In this document: piece by piece, positions 45,335 through 58,823 of the stretch
Position numbering within the stretch: the stretch's first letter is position 1
How the letters are laid out: every line of letters begins with the position of its first letter
NCBI GenBank assembly: GCA_017979445.1
Contig: CM030706.1
Span: forward strand, 8,232,967-8,296,966
From: Akebia trifoliata
Lineage: Eukaryota > Streptophyta > Magnoliopsida > Ranunculales > Lardizabalaceae
Reading direction: 5' to 3'
Length of the DNA stretch: 64,000 bases
Program-made: the position numbers and the translations under genes
Notes under the pieces: generated by a model
The model's database searches: none
Seen by the model: the letters and a program-made list of their open reading frames with translations, nothing else
What the model was told of the DNA's origin: nothing

Positions 45335-48300
45335 TACAATCTTAATTTCTAATATAAAGATTCGAGTTTTATTCAATACCGATTCCTCTAGATTTATATT
45401 TCCACTGAGATTGTACGGTTGCTAAATTTAGAAAATTTTAACACGGGTCAGGTAATGAAATTATCTACCCCATTGGGAGATCGACAAATAGCCCAGAAAT
45501 TTTGTCGAAACTGTGTAATTAGGATAGAGGACTAAGAGATGATTACCGACCTCATGACATTACATTGTTGCGACTTTAATGTCATCTTGGGGATGGATTG
45601 GCTAGTATAGAACCATGCCCAGGTCAATTGTTTTGCCAGATCAGTAGTCTTTAGAAGACCGGGATATCCGAAAGTCAAGTTCAATGATCTAGGTATAGAA
45701 GCGATGATCCTTTATATAGCCAATTGGGAACTTTGAGAGCATCGGAGATAAAAACGTCAACGGATATAGTAGAGGTAGTCAGGGAGTATGGGGATGTCTT
45801 TCCAAAAGAATTACCGAGTTTGCCGCCATGTCGAGAGATAGAATTCTCAATTGACTTGATGCCAGGCACATGGCCTATTTCTATTTCTCCGTATCGAATG
45901 GCTCTGGTAGAAACCCGAGAGTTGAAAGCGCATATTGATGAACTTATGAGCTTGAGATTTATTTGATCGAGTTCCTCACCATAGGGAGCACCAATTTTAT
46001 TTGTCAAGAAGAAAGATGGGTCTTTTCGATTATGCATTGACTATCGGAAGCTAAATCAAGTGACCATTAAGAATAAGTACTCTTTTCCGTGTAACGATGA
46101 TTTGTTTGATCAACTACAGGGTGCCCAGTACTTCTCTAAGATTGATTTGCGATCTGGGTACCACCAGTTGAGAATCCGGGAGGCGGACATTCTGAAGACT
46201 GCATTTCAGACCAAGCTAGGACACTTCGAGTATCTAGTGATGTCTTTCGGTCTAACGAATGCACCGACAACATTTATGGATCTCATACACCGGGTATTTT
46301 GGGAACATCTAGATCGATTTGTCATTGTATTCATAGATGACATCTTAATCTATTCCTAGTCAAGGGAGGATCCCGAAAGTCACCTCAAAATCATACTACA
46401 GTTGTTACGGGAGCATAAACTATACACCAAGCTTAGCAAGTGTCAATTCTGGCTTCAGAAGGTGAAGTTTTTAGGACACGTAGTGTCAAGTGAAGGGATA
46501 ACAGTAGACCCTTCCAAAATTGAAGCTGAACTATCGTGGAAACAACCAAAGACAGTGATAGATATCAGACGTTTCCTCGGATTGACAGGATATTATAGAA
46601 GATTTATTAAGGGATTCTCCATTCTTGCAGCACCGTTGACGAAATAAACTCAAAAAAATGTTCGGTTTGAGTGGGATGACAATTGTGAACTGCATTTCAG
46701 GAATTGAAGACAAGATTGACGATCGCTCCAATTCTAGTACCTCCGATTCCAGGTGAGGGCTTGACGATCTTTACTGATGCATCCAAGATTGGTTTGGGAG
46801 TTGTACTGATGCAATTTGGAAAGGTTGTGGCATACACGTCTAGAAAACTGAAAAATCATGATAAGAATTATCCTGTTCATGATCTTGAGTTGGTTGCGAT
46901 AGTGTTCGCACTACACATTTGGAGACATTATTTATACGGAGAAAAGTTTGGAGTATTCTAAGATCCTAAGAGTCTCAAGTACATATTTTCATAGCGAGAA
47001 TTAAATATGAGACAATGACGTTGGATGGAATACCTCAAGGATTACGACTTTACCCTTGAGTATCACCCGGGAAAGGCCAATGTAGTTGCCGACGCGTTAA
47101 GCCGAAACATTATAGCTTATATGATGATAAAAAAATGGTAGTTGCTTGAACAAGCCACAGAAACTGTGTTTGAGACTCCGAGAGAAAGGTAGACCGCACA
47201 TATATCTGGGTACATTAAGGATTGAAAATGAGCTGATAGCACGAGTTAGGAAAGTCAAGAAAGTAGATGAAGATGTGGAAAAATATGAGCTGAGAGCTAG
47301 GGACCTAACAAACCTAGATTGGTCGAAAAGATTAGATAAGGTTCTCAAATTCAGAGGCAGGATGTGGATACCTCAGGACTCACAATTGAGATCCGATATA
47401 CTGGGTGAGGCACACCGTTCTCAGTATTCTATTCACCAAGAGGTACGAAGATATATAGAAATCTGTGAAGAAATTCTGGTTTTCGGGTATAAAGAAAGTA
47501 ATCGCAGAATATGTAAGTAGATGCCTGACATGTCAACAGGTAAAGGCCAAACATCGAAATCTCGCAAGCTTACTCCAACGATTATTCATAGCGGAATGGA
47601 AATAGGAGCATGTGACTATGGATTTTGTAGTAGGATTGCCGAGAGCCAATGATGGGTCAGACGTCGTATGGGTGATCATTGATCGACTAAAGAAATCAGC
47701 ACACTTCATTCTAATTCGAATCTTGTTTGGTGTCGATAAACTAAGCCATATATACATAGCTAAGATAGTTCGACGTATGGAGTGCCAGTTTCTATCGTGT
47801 CAGACAAGGATCCCAGACTTACTTATCGATTTTGGGAGAGTCTACACAAAGTCATGGGTACTCAGTTGAACTTTAGTACGGTTTTTCATCTATAGTCTGA
47901 TGGATAGTCTGAGCGAGTTATTCAGATTTTAGAAGACATACTGTGGGTATGTGTTTTAGATTTTGGGGGAGGTTGGAAGCATTATTTACCGTTGGTAGAA
48001 TTCTCCTACAATAATAGTTTTCAAGCCAGTATCGGCATGGCACCATTTGAAACTTTATATGGTAGGCCGTGTCGATCACCAATATGTTGGGCAGAGACAG
48101 GAAATGCCACAGTATTGAGACCTGAGATTATTGAGGAAACTATTAAGGCAGTACGCATCATATGAGACAGATTAAAAATTGCTTAGAGTAGATAGAAAAG
48201 CTATGCAGACAAGCGGCGCAGATATTTGGAATTCCAAGTTGGGAATAAAGTATTCTTGAAAGTATCGCCCAGAAGAGGAATCCCCAGAATTAGTATGAAG

Positions 48301-48660
48301 GGTAAATTAAAGTCACGTTTTGTGGAACCATTTGAAATAGTTGAACGAATAGGACCAGTGGCTTATAGATTAATTCTACCACCGCAGCTTGAGCAGGTTC
48401 ACAACGTGTTCCATGTGTCCATGCTGAAGAAGTATTTGTTGGATTCTTCACATGTGGTTGATTTGCGAGAGTTAGAAGTAGACGAAGATACGTTTTACGA
48501 AGAAAGTGCGATACAGATACTTGACAGGAGAGTAAAACAACTCAGATCTAACTTTATCCCTCTAGTTAAGATATTGTGGAGACACCATAAAGTTGAATAA
48601 GCCACTTGGGAGAAAGAGTCAGAAATGCAAGTTAAATATCCAAAACTATTTCAAGACTAA
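45335..48660 (+). pseudogene. Chromovirus pol (protease, RT, RNase H, integrase, chromodomain-like end), broken
   Basis: Protease: VLFNTDSS replaces the usual D-S-G (about 45370). Reverse transcriptase: [12 protein letters not shown] (46030), [19 protein letters not shown] and FIDDILIYS (46335) with both catalytic Asp kept, then a stop. RNase [13 protein letters not shown] to [12 protein letters not shown] (46760-46930). Integrase: CLTCQQVKAKHR of the zinc site (47523) and TMDFVVGLPR of the core (47613). C-terminal: QVHNVFHVSMLKKY then ILDRRVKQLRS and ATWEKESEM, a chromodomain-like end (48390-48630). At least eight stops or frameshifts, so inactive. Confidence 0.92.
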
Positions 48661-48689
48661 GGTATTATTTTTATTTCGAGGATGAAATT

Positions 48690-48707
48690 TTATTAAGGGG
48701 GGGAGAA
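48690..48707 (+). other. Polypurine tract
   Basis: AAGGGGGGGAGAA directly precedes the 3' LTR, as needed for plus-strand priming. Confidence 0.8.
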
Positions 48708-51684
48708 TGTAAAATCTCGAGTTTTCAATTCATATCTCGAGGAAAATAAATAGTGAAATTTTGAGAAAATCTTGAAAGTGGGACTTAGGGGTAAAACTTT
48801 AGGAGGTTTCTAATCATTTTTAAGGAAATTTCACTTCACCATTGAATTCAAAATGATCGAAAAACATACTTTAGACTGTAAGCACTCTCAAATGCGAGTC
48901 CAAATATAAAAGTTACAAAATCCTTGATTATCGAGTCGAACTAAGCTAAAATAGTGATTTTTTGTTATAGCAAAAATTATTAGGATTCGATTATACTATT
49001 GGATTAGTAATGAAAAATGATTGAACATGAAATATTTATTTGTCATTTTTGGAGCACAAAAAGTCGAATTATCGTCAAAAATGAAAATGACGTCAATTTT
49101 AAAGGTCACCTCAGGCTAAAAATGTAAACTTTTGTTAGAGATATAATTTGTAGAAATTGACTATACCATTAGATCCAGAATAAAAAATTAGGTGAAATAG
49201 AGTATTCATTCGTCACTTTTGAAATTTGGACGGTTAAGTTATCGTCGATCAAAACAATATGCAAAATATCGATTTCGTCCCAAGATATATATAAAAATAA
49301 ATTTTTTAATATTTTTTTCACTTTTACCTTCGTTTTAAACAAACTAAAATCAGCCAATTTTTTTTTAAAATTCACTTTTTCTTCGCATTTCAACCTCAGA
49401 TCTCTCACAAACGGCTTACTGTTGACTTCTGACGCAGAAGGAAGAAACGTCTGCAGCCTCGACATCTATAAAACTCACCCACATTCTTTCCGTTTTCTTT
49501 TCTTTTTCGCCTCGTATCATCAAAAAACAGCCTTATATATACGAGGGTTTCATAACTTCAACCTCGGATTTCATTCGTTTTGGGGTCAAATCGTCATCTG
49601 TCGTAGAAGGGTGAAAAGACAACGACATTTAGATCTTTCAAGACCACCGGGTCGATTTTGAAAATTAGTCGTCTCAAAGTACGAGTTACCTCGATTTCGG
49701 CACTGATCGTCTCGATTTCCATGCACGCTCTTCGATCATCTCGTCTAGAGATTGTAAGGAACTCTCAATTTCTATTAGTAATCATAGATTGTGAAAATTG
49801 CATTTATGTTTTTATTACAAATTTGTGGTGTGTTCCCAAAAATATAGAATTCAATCGGTTATTTCAAATTCAAGCAAAAACTTACGTATTTGATATGTTT
49901 AATTATATTTTTTTAACAAATTATACGTGGGTAGGATATTTCAACGGGTTATTTTTGTTAGTTGGGTCATATGCACCGTTTGGACCCTGTTTTGATCTAA
50001 GTGTTGTACTTTTTAAATATTATTGATGAAAATAAATTTCATAATTGAAAAAAAATGGTTTAATATTCAATGAACTCAAATTGAGTTGATGAATTTCAAA
50101 AAGTGGATATTTTGTTTAAAAGATTGAAAACGGTAAAAAGAAAAAATGGTATGAAACGGTAAAATGTCAGAGTCACACCCAAGGAGTGATGTTTGCATTT
50201 TACATTGTTGTGTTGTGTGTAGGTTGGTAAACAGATATCGAGGGATAATGTTACTGGTTGCATGTTTATTTACTTTCTGTTAGCGCGATGCGTTGTTTAC
50301 GTTTCCGTTTAGTTATTTATTTTAGGTAAGGTGGCTATACTTGCATGGTAGGAAACTAGATATCCACTCTCAATCTTATATTGTTAATTTCTCTTTTATT
50401 TTTAAATAAAAATGATATATACAGGAAACTATTTTGTGAGTTGTTAAAGAGTCTGTGAATATCTGAAGGGATAGTGCTTCATATCATTCAGAGTGGCGAT
50501 GTACGGTAGGGACCACCAAACTCATACGTGATATGGGACGCGTATGAGAGTGGAGTCACAACTGGAATCCGGGTTATTCTTCTCTATCTTTACCAGTAAA
50601 CTTGTACTGTAAAGGTGGTTATATACGAATGATTTGTATATTATGGAATCACATACACGCCTGATAGGCATAGACGAAGATGATTAGTCAGTGATCACTA
50701 ACAATCTATAGTAGTCGAACGTTCTGACAAATTGAAAAGAGACCTATTGCTTACGGTAACGTCAAACGGCCAGCCTGAGCTGGATAAATGATCAACCAAA
50801 TGTAGTAAGTGCAGCAACCGTCCATAAAACCAAGAACTAAAAGCTAAAGAAGAATTGTAACATCGTGTCCCGATTGAGAACGATCTAGTCGTGAATCCCA
50901 ACTCTCTAATTCCAATACTCCACTATAGTGTATTATGTATCTGTTGCTTTACTTTGATATATAAAATGAAATGCATGTTTAATATTTCTATTTGGTCAGT
51001 TAGATTTGTATATAAAGAAAATGCTATAGTGAGTACTGTTGATCAATGTAATGTCAGTTTTAAAATGTTTAGTTGCTCATCCATGGCTATATATACCAAT
51101 TAATCGTAGTTTATTCTGTAAAACTTTGCATATGTTAAAATAATTCAGTATGCTTATTCGTTTATACTAGAAGAGGTTATTGGCCTAAATTATTTTCTTC
51201 CTTAGTGGGTAACCGTTATTACTCACCATTTCCTTCTCTATTTTTTTAGTTTCAGATCCGGAGCTTGGTGAGCAGGTATACAAAACGAGTGAAAATCATC
51301 TGGTGGATCAGATAGATAGCCAGAGTCCATTACTTAGTGAGTATTGAGGTTATACCCCTAATGGTGTTAGATTCGTTTAAGAATATTATGATTTTTTTAT
51401 CGAGCGTTAGGATTTTTGTTAGAATGAGGAAATAATTGTATAATTCTGTAATTTGTTATCCTTCCGCACTCTAACCTATCGTACGTTATTAGACATATAT
51501 AGGCTTCCGCTAGTACTATATTTTGTTTGTGTATATGCAAGATTGCATGTCGTTTATCAGGTACAGGTTGAACGCCTTAAAATGTTAACATAAACAGAGG
51601 AGACTATACCGAAATTTCGAGATGCCACCTAGTACCTCGAGATCTAATATAGGGATTTGTATTAGCGTTTGGCGGGGCGCCACA
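48708..51684 (+). repeat. 3' LTR of the chromovirus
   Basis: Starts TGTAAAATCTCGAG and ends GGGGCGCCACA. Length is 2977 bp, long as in the Tekay/Del lineage. Its reverse complement matches 43025-43709 plus 51690-53981 and, with deletions, 29547-30787. Confidence 0.9.
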
Positions 51685-51689
51685 CTAAT

Positions 51690-53981
51690 TGATCAAGTGG
51701 AAATATTAAACATGCATTTCATTTTATATATCAAAATAATGCAATAGATACATAATACATAATGGTGGAGTAGTGAAATTAGAGAGTTGTGATTCATGAT
51801 TAGATTGCTCCTAGTCAGAACATGGTATTTCATAATAAAGTATTAGTTCCTGATTTTGTGGCTGATCGTTGTTTACCACACTTGCGGGACCATTTATCTA
51901 GGTCACGCTGGTCATTTGACGTGACCGTAAGAAATGGGTATCTTTTCAATATGTCAGAACGTTCGACTACTATAGATTGTTAGTGATCATTGACTAATCA
52001 TCTTCATCTATGCCTATCAGGCGTGCATGTGATTTCCAAATATATAAACCATTCGTATACGACCACCTTTACATTACAAGTTCATTGGTAAAGATAGAAA
52101 AGAATAATCCGGATTCCAGTTGTGACTCCACTTTCATATGCGCCCAATACCACGTATGAGCTTGGTGGTGTCTACCGTACATCCCAAGATAGTACACAAC
52201 TCCAGATGATATGACGCACTATCCTTAAGGCATTTACAGACTCTTTAATAACTCACAAAATAACAATATATATATATTCATTTGAAAACAAAAAAGAAAT
52301 TAACAATACAAGGTTGAAAATGGATATCTAGTTTCCTACCATGCAAGTGTGGCCACCCCGCCTAAAATAAATAACAGAATGGAAAAGTAAACAGCGTCTC
52401 GCGCTAATAGAAAGTAAATAAACATGCAATCAGTAACATTATCCTTGGATATCCGTTCACTAACCTACACACAACACAACAATGTAAAATGCAGACATCA
52501 CCCCTTGGGTGTGACTCTAACATTTTACCATTTCATATCATTTTTCTATTTTTATCGTTTTCAATATTTCAAATAAAATATCTACTTTCTGATATTCATT
52601 AACTCAATTTGAGTTCATTGAATATTAAATCATTTTTCTAACTATGAAATTTATTTTATCAATAACATTGAAAAAGTACTAAAACTTAAATCAAAACAGG
52701 ATTCGAGCGGTGCATAGGACCCAACTGACGGAAATAAACTAGTGAGATATCCTACCCAAGTATATTTTGTTATAAAATACAGTTAAATATATCAAACATG
52801 CAAGTTATGGTGTGCATTTGAAATAACAAAAAGAATTTTATATTTTTGGAAATACATCACAAATTTCTAATAAAATTCTAAATACAATTTTCACAATTTA
52901 CGATTACTGATAGAAATTGAAAGTTCATTACAATCTTTATGCGAAAAAATTGAAACACGTGTGCGAAAATCGATGTGATTGGTGCGAAAATCGAGACTGT
53001 TCAAACTTCGAGATGATTGATTTTCAAATCTAACCCGGTGATTTTGAAAATCTCGACGCCATCGTCCTTTATCCCTTTTGAGACGGAAGCCAGTTTGATC
53101 CTGAAATGGATAAAATTCGAGGTCGAAATTACAAAACTCTTGTATATATATACGACTAATTTTTGACAATACGGGGTGAAAAAATGGTGAGAAAATGAAA
53201 GGAACTTGTGTGGGTTTTCTAGATAACGAGGCTGTGGACGTTTCTCCCTTCTGCGTCGGAAGTCGACGGTGAGCCGTTTGCGATAGATCTGAGGTAAAAA
53301 ATCATAGAAAAATAAATATATATATTTTAAATTATTGGCTAGTTTTAGACAACTTTGGAAGATGAATAGTGAAAAAAAATTAAAAAAATTTATTTATATA
53401 AAGTCTTGGGACGAAATCAATATTTCACCTATTGTTTCGATCGACGATAACTTCACCGTCCGGATTCCAAAAGTGACGAATGAATACTCTATTTCATCTA
53501 ATTTTTTATTTCAAATCTAATGGTGTGGTCAATTTCTATAAATTCTATCTCTATCAAAAATTTACATTTTTAACCTGATGTGACTCTAAAATTGATGTCG
53601 TTTATGTTTTTGATGATAATTCGACTTTCTGTGTTCAAAAAATGATAAATAAATAGTCCATATTCAATAATTTTTTGTTACGAACTCAATGATATGATTG
53701 AATCTTAAAAAATATTATTCTAGAAAAAAGTCATTATTTTAACCTGGTCCGACTCGGTAATCGATGATTTTGTAACTTTTCTGTTCGGACTCTCATTTGA
53801 GCGTGCTTATAGAGTAAAATATGTTTTTCGATCATTTTGAATCTAATGGTGTGATCAAATTTTTTTAAAAATGATCAGAAACCTCCTAAAGTTTTACCCC
53901 TAAGTCCCATTTTCAAGATTTTCTCAAAATTTCACTATTTATTTTTCCTCGAGATAGGAATTGAAAACTTAGGGTTTTACA
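51690..53981 (-). repeat. Host solo LTR (chromovirus family), part 2
   Basis: Continues part 1 after the inserted element: TGATCAAGTGGAAATATT follows the duplicated CTAAT. It ends CTTAGGGTTTTACA, the inverse of the LTR start. A target duplication of this outer LTR was not clear (CATAC on the left, TATAA on the right). Confidence 0.88.
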
Positions 53982-55180
53982 TATAAAAAATGCATCAATG
54001 AATTAGGTGGTATGACTAGAAATATCACTCTAAGTATGGTTGATCCAAAATTCCATCCAACTAAAAACAACTTCGTATTATCCCTAGAAATCATTAGGCT
54101 GCATTATTAACATAATAGCTATGCACTAGTTCCATTGACAAAATATACAAGTAAAGCTAAGTTGTCTCATTTTCACGAACCAAGACATATTTGCTAATGA
54201 GATACAAATTTGAAAAGGTGCATTTAGTTAAGCTAGTATCAATTTAATTTTTGTCCATACTATATGATAATGTATATATAATTTCCATATCTACTTTTTT
54301 TAGTTGAACATTATCTATAAAACAAAATTCCAAGGATCAGCCACAAATGCTTAGTTCCCATGGAGAATACTTTTCGAAATCTTTATTTTTTCTTTCATTT
54401 TTTAGACAAAAATAATAAATAAAAGGTAAGGAATTGGTCTCATCACTCTAGTGAATACTATATCCCCTTGCTCAAAGCATGTACGTTCATACAAAGTCAA
54501 AACCAATGGCAAAGAGATTGCTTCTCAAAAACTAAACATGTCTAAGAAACAATTGCCATTAAAGTGAAATGTATCGAACTCAAATGTGTCATTCATTGTC
54601 AAATTTTCGACATTCCTCTTTCATTGAATGTTCATTTTATCAACGAACTTTTTCCATGTTCTGGTATGCGAAAATTACTAGTATAAACCCAACCAATATC
54701 ACAATGAAGATAACCAATTTCTGCAATATAAAGTAATAACATACATAAAATAATGGAAAAATAAATTTAAACTATGCCCTTTAATAGAAAAACTTACAAA
54801 TTTTTTTTATTTACAACATAGATAGTACAATATATCTACCAATCCTATAAATTGCATTGTTGCATTACCTTAGCACATATAATTCAGTATTGAAGAAAAG
54901 CTGAATCACATCTTAAAGAGCAATAGGCCAATAGCTTACTAGTTGGGTCATTTTTTTGTTAGTCCTCCATAGTAGAAAATGGTCAAGGGGTATGTCATCA
55001 GCGTAAAAATTACGGGGGTATCTCAAATATTCACCAAAATGTCACCCAAAAATGAGAAGAAAGAGCCAAGTGTCAGAAATGCGCGCATTTTCTCGAGATT
55101 TTTCTAACCTTCATCTTCTTCTCAATCTCACAAGTTCTTGAGTTTCAATTCTCCTATTTCCCCCAAAACAAATCTCTTTT
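53982..55180. other. Gene-free stretch and upstream region of the peptidase gene
   Basis: AT-rich with no gene seen up to about 54950. At 54985-55040 lies a copy of the GGGG(T)ATGTCATC module also found at 20.7-21.9 kb. The CT-rich leader of the peptidase gene starts near 55100. A clear TATA box was not found. Confidence 0.4.
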
Positions 55181-55235
55181 CTTCGAAAATCCGAAACCCT
55201 AACAAACCAGAAAAAAACCTCAACAAACCCTAGCC

Positions 55236-55901
55236 ATGGCGATCAGGCAACTGTTAGCCGCAACTCGCAGATCTCACAAACCCTCGTTCCTTTCCCCTTG
55301 TTATCTCCTACAATCCAATCGTTCTTCATCAACTTCTCCCGCAATTTCGGAATCATCGATCTCCTCTCCTTCTCCAAACGTAATGATCTATGATCGATTA
55401 GCTGAAGCAGTGAAATCGAAGCTCAAGCGTCTCGAAAATCCAGATCCAAGATTTCTCCAACACGCCTCACCTCACCCTGTACTTGTAGATCATACGAAGA
55501 TCCTCTCAGCTCCTGAAACTCGAGTCACGACTCTCCCAACCGGTCTCCGAGTTGCAACAGAGTCGGATCTCTCGGCTCGGACTGCGACGGTCGGTGTGTG
55601 GATCGATGCTGGGAGTAGGTTTGAGACTGGTGAGACGAATGGTACGGCGCATTTTCTCGAACATATGATCTTCAAAGGGACGGAAAAGAGATCGGTTAGG
55701 GTTTTGGAGGAAGAGATTGAGAATATGGGAGGGCATTTGAATGCGTATACGTCGAGGGAGCAGACAACTTATTATGCTAAGGTAATGCAGAAGGATGTTC
55801 CAAAGGCACTCGACATTCTCGCGGATATATTGCAGAATTCTTGCTTTAGTGAGGATCGGATCAATCGTGAACGGGACGTTATTCTTCGGGAAATGCAAGA
55901 A
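55236..55901 (+). CDS. Mitochondrial-processing peptidase subunit beta, exon 1
   Basis: 222 codons open from ATG (context AGCCATGGCG) to the donor GAA|GTAAGA at 55902. The beta subunit of MPP (in plants part of the cytochrome bc1 complex of the inner membrane) cleaves presequences from imported proteins. The first about 75 residues are rich in Arg, Ser and Pro, as in a mitochondrial targeting sequence. The M16 fold starts near residue 97 ([13 protein letters not shown]). The inverted zinc motif HFLEH is at residues 139-143 and a likely third ligand is Glu219 in REM. The family is about 530 residues, so roughly 60 percent is missing. No later exon (expected to start VEEQTEEVIFDHLH) was found in the next 8 kb. 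The remainder may follow a very long intron or the gene may be broken. Confidence 0.92.
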
Positions 55902-56418
55902 GTAAGAAAATCCAGAATTTAGTTTCTTTTATAATTCGCCAATTTTGTAGCTATTATATGGTAGAAGGCGTTGTCTTTTGGGAAAATATGGTTTTTTTTT
56001 TTATAAATGAAAAATTATTGAAAAGAGAGAGGATGGGATGGCCTCAAAAGAGAGAACAATACAGGACTAATTGCTGCGTTGGCATATGAAACTAAAATTG
56101 ACAGAGATGGAATTTCTGTCCACACTACAAGACAAAATTCGTTAAGAAATGGAATTTTCTTGCTGCAAAAGTTGCATTTCTTAAACTTGGATAAATCAAG
56201 ATTTTTTTTTTGATTCGGAAAAAATAAATGGTATACGAGTTGGAATGAATAAAATGGGGAGGGTGAGAGCGGTATGCCTCGAATTCCAAAGAAAGATCAT
56301 AATATCAAAAGCGAAAAAAACAAATTGCTTCCATCTAAACATAAAATCATCAAACCTGCCCCCTTGAAGTCATTAAGAATGGGGGTCCATTGGTAGAGGA
56401 GTTTTGATCCTTTGTAGA

Positions 56419-58586
56419 ATTGTCCAACACTTTTTTTTTCAATAATACCCCTCCTTGTTTTGTCTTTCCATAAAAAAGACAGGGGTATGTTAGTCTTTTA
56501 TACAGTAAGTACATTTATTATGTTGGCATTGATTGCCAAAACATTTACTACAATAAAGACTTTTAATTCAAGATACTTAAATGGTCATAGCATTTATTGT
56601 GGGAAAAAACATTTATTGTGGATCAGTTGGATCGTGAAATGTGCTACAACGGTATCTTATTCGATTAATCAATGGGAGTCTGACTGACTTTTTTAGGGGT
56701 TCGAGAGGGTTGAAGTAAGGGGATCCTTTATCTCCGTTCTGATTTTTTATATTAGCAGAGGCCTTGGATAGATTGTTTAGAAGAGCGGTTGATTTAAGAA
56801 AGCTATAGGGGTTTAGGGTGAACGTCGGAGCTTTGATTTCCTACTTACAATTTGCGGACAATATATTGTTATTTTTGGACCATTCGAGGAATCAGGTGAG
56901 AGTATTTCGTGTTTTATTGTGTTGTTTAGAGGTTATTTCAGGATTACATATCAATTTGTAAAAGAGTAAGCTTTTTGGGGTAGGAGATATGAATGATATG
57001 CATTTGATAGTCGCAACTTTGAGTTGTGGGCATGATATTTTACCCACGTCTTATTTGGGTTTACTGTTGGGAGCACCTTACAATAGTAATATAATTTGGG
57101 AATGTGTGATTGAGAGATTGGAGAAAAGGTTAAGCACATGGAAGGCCAAATATTTATCAGAAGGAGGGAAAGTAACTTTGATCGAAAGCAACTTGATGAG
57201 TATCCCGATATACTTCCTCTCTCTGTTTTCGCTTCCTAAGTCTGTTAAAATCAAATTGGAAAGGCTTATGAGATATTTTTGTAGAATGATAAGAATGATA
57301 GGAGGAAGTACCATATGGTCAGATGGAAATTGATTTACATGCCCAAGAAGAATGGGGGGCTGGGGATTAAGGGTCTTAAACTAGTTAATAGAGCGCTTTT
57401 AGGGAAATGACTTTGGAGGTTTGGTGATGAGAGGGGTAGTCCGTGGAGGAGGGTCATTGTGGCTAAGTATGGGGAGAAGAAGTTAGGATGGTATAGCGGT
57501 GAGGCTAAAGGCTCGTATAAGTGTAGTATGTGGAAGGGGATTCTTAAGGTGAGGACTTTGAGAGAGGGATTAGATTCAGAGTGGTACGGGGGACAAAATC
57601 AGATTCTGGGAAGATGGTGTGGCATATCGTCTTTGGCAACTTAATTTTCGTCCTTGTACACCGCTCTCTAAAGAAGAATTGCTCGATCCAGTAGTGTTTA
57701 ATTTGCAACGACTCTAGTTCTACTTGGGATTTGGGGTTCATGAGAAACTTTAATGATTGGGAGCTAATAGAAGTGATATCTTTCCTTAATCTCTTGCATT
57801 CTTTTCATCTCAACGAAATCGAACAGGATAGGTGGGAATGGGCGAGGACGAAGGATCTGAGATTATCCCTTTTATTGAGCACTCCTTCTCGGGGTCCTTC
57901 ATTTAGTTCAAGTTAGTTCATTCTAAATTTTGTTTGTTTGGTTGGTTGGCTTCCTTAGGGAGGATCCTTACATTGCCCGAGGTTGGATCACTCCCAACTG
58001 TTGTCCTCTTTGTTTGAGGGATGGGGAATTTGTTGACCATATTTTAATTCATTGTTTTTTTTCTTATGATATTTGGTCCATTTTCCTTGGGTTATTCCGT
58101 ATTAACTGGGTCTTACCCCGGAAGTTCTTCTTGTTAAAAGAGTGGGCCAGTAATGCTTTCTCCTCCAGAAAAATGTACTTTTGGGCTATGCTTCCCTCAG
58201 CCATTGCTTGGGGGTTGTGGAACGAGAGAAATAACAGGGTGTTCACAAGTAAGATGAGAAGTTCTCATGGCGTTTTCTTGGAAATCTTGGGCTTTTTGTA
58301 TCTTTGGTTAAAACAGAACATAGAGTTTGTGAGGACTACTTTCGATGACTTTATTTTCAGATGGAATTCCTTCTGTAATCATTAATGTTTTAGATTTTTT
58401 CGTTCGTTTTGCTCTTCATTGAGAGGCTTCCTCGGCCTTCTCTCCTTGTATTTTGTTCCTCATTTCTTCAATAGATATTATACTTATAAAAAAACATTTA
58501 TTGTGTAAAAGACTAACACACCCTTGTCTTTTTCGCTAAAAGACAAAACAATGAGGGGTATTATTGGAAAATAAGTGTTGGACAAT
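56419..58586. mobile_element. MITE split by a LINE
   Basis: The left part has ATTGTCCAACAC, AATAATACCCCTCC and AAAGACAGGGGTATGTTAGTC (56419-56495). The right part has the inverse, GACTAACACACCC...GAGGGGTATTATTGG...GTGTTGGACAAT (58508-58586). The LINE at 56621-58487 sits between. No coding capacity of its own. Confidence 0.75.
56621..58487 (+). mobile_element. 5'-truncated LINE with target duplication
   Basis: Flanked by AAAAACATTTATTGTG at about 56605-56620 and 58489-58505. It starts inside reverse transcriptase, with the frames reading GLKQGDPLSPFLF-like residues near 56710 and FADNILLFLDHSRNQ near 56850 (the catalytic DD is altered to DN). The following part has STWKAKYLSEGGKVTLIESN (57140) and ends with the zinc-type domain CPLCLRDGEFVDHILIHC and WNERNNRVF (58000-58230). 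The tail is short A-rich with no long poly(A). Stops and frameshifts make it dead. Confidence 0.9.
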
Positions 58587-58643
58587 ACTAACATCCCCAT
58601 GAAGTATTGGATGCTAGCATTACTATATATATATATTTATATA

Positions 58644-58822
58644 TGGGTCGCGTTCGGGGGACATCTACAAGTGACAACTATTTTTACATCTATTAGATGC
58701 CAGTCAATTTATAAGATCCAACGACATTTGGTGGTGTTGTAGAAAACATTGAAAAAATGGGCAACTTCCATGTGCTTGTTTAAAAATAGTTGTCAATTTT
58801 AGATGTCTTTGAACATGCCCAT
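58644..58822. mobile_element. Small fold-back MITE
   Basis: Left GGGTCGCGTTCGGGGGACATCT then GTGACAACTATTTTTA; right is the inverse, TAAAAATAGTTGTCAATTTTAGATGTCTTTGAACATGCCC. TA-rich sequence flanks both sides. Confidence 0.65.
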
Positions 58823-58823
58823 A

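Larger units (their letters stand above)
43710..51684 (+). mobile_element. Tekay/Del-like Ty3/gypsy chromovirus, inserted in a solo LTR of its own family
   Basis: The element is 7975 bp with CTAAT duplicated at 43705-43709 and 51685-51689. The order is a 51-bp inverted LTR end (43710-43760), a primer-site-like TGGGATCAGAGC (43761-43772), degenerate gag, pol with chromodomain-like end, a purine tract and a 2977-bp 3' LTR. A normal 5' LTR is missing. The host LTR, rejoined across one CTAAT, also measures about 2977 bp. Pol order and the C-terminal motif ILDRRVKQLRS...VKILWRHH fit the Tekay lineage. Confidence 0.88.

Noticed and set aside
45335..48660. Possibility that the pol region is an integrated pararetrovirus
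   Set aside because: Integrase motifs, a chromodomain-like end, a purine tract and an LTR identify a Ty3/gypsy retrotransposon; caulimovirids lack integrase.
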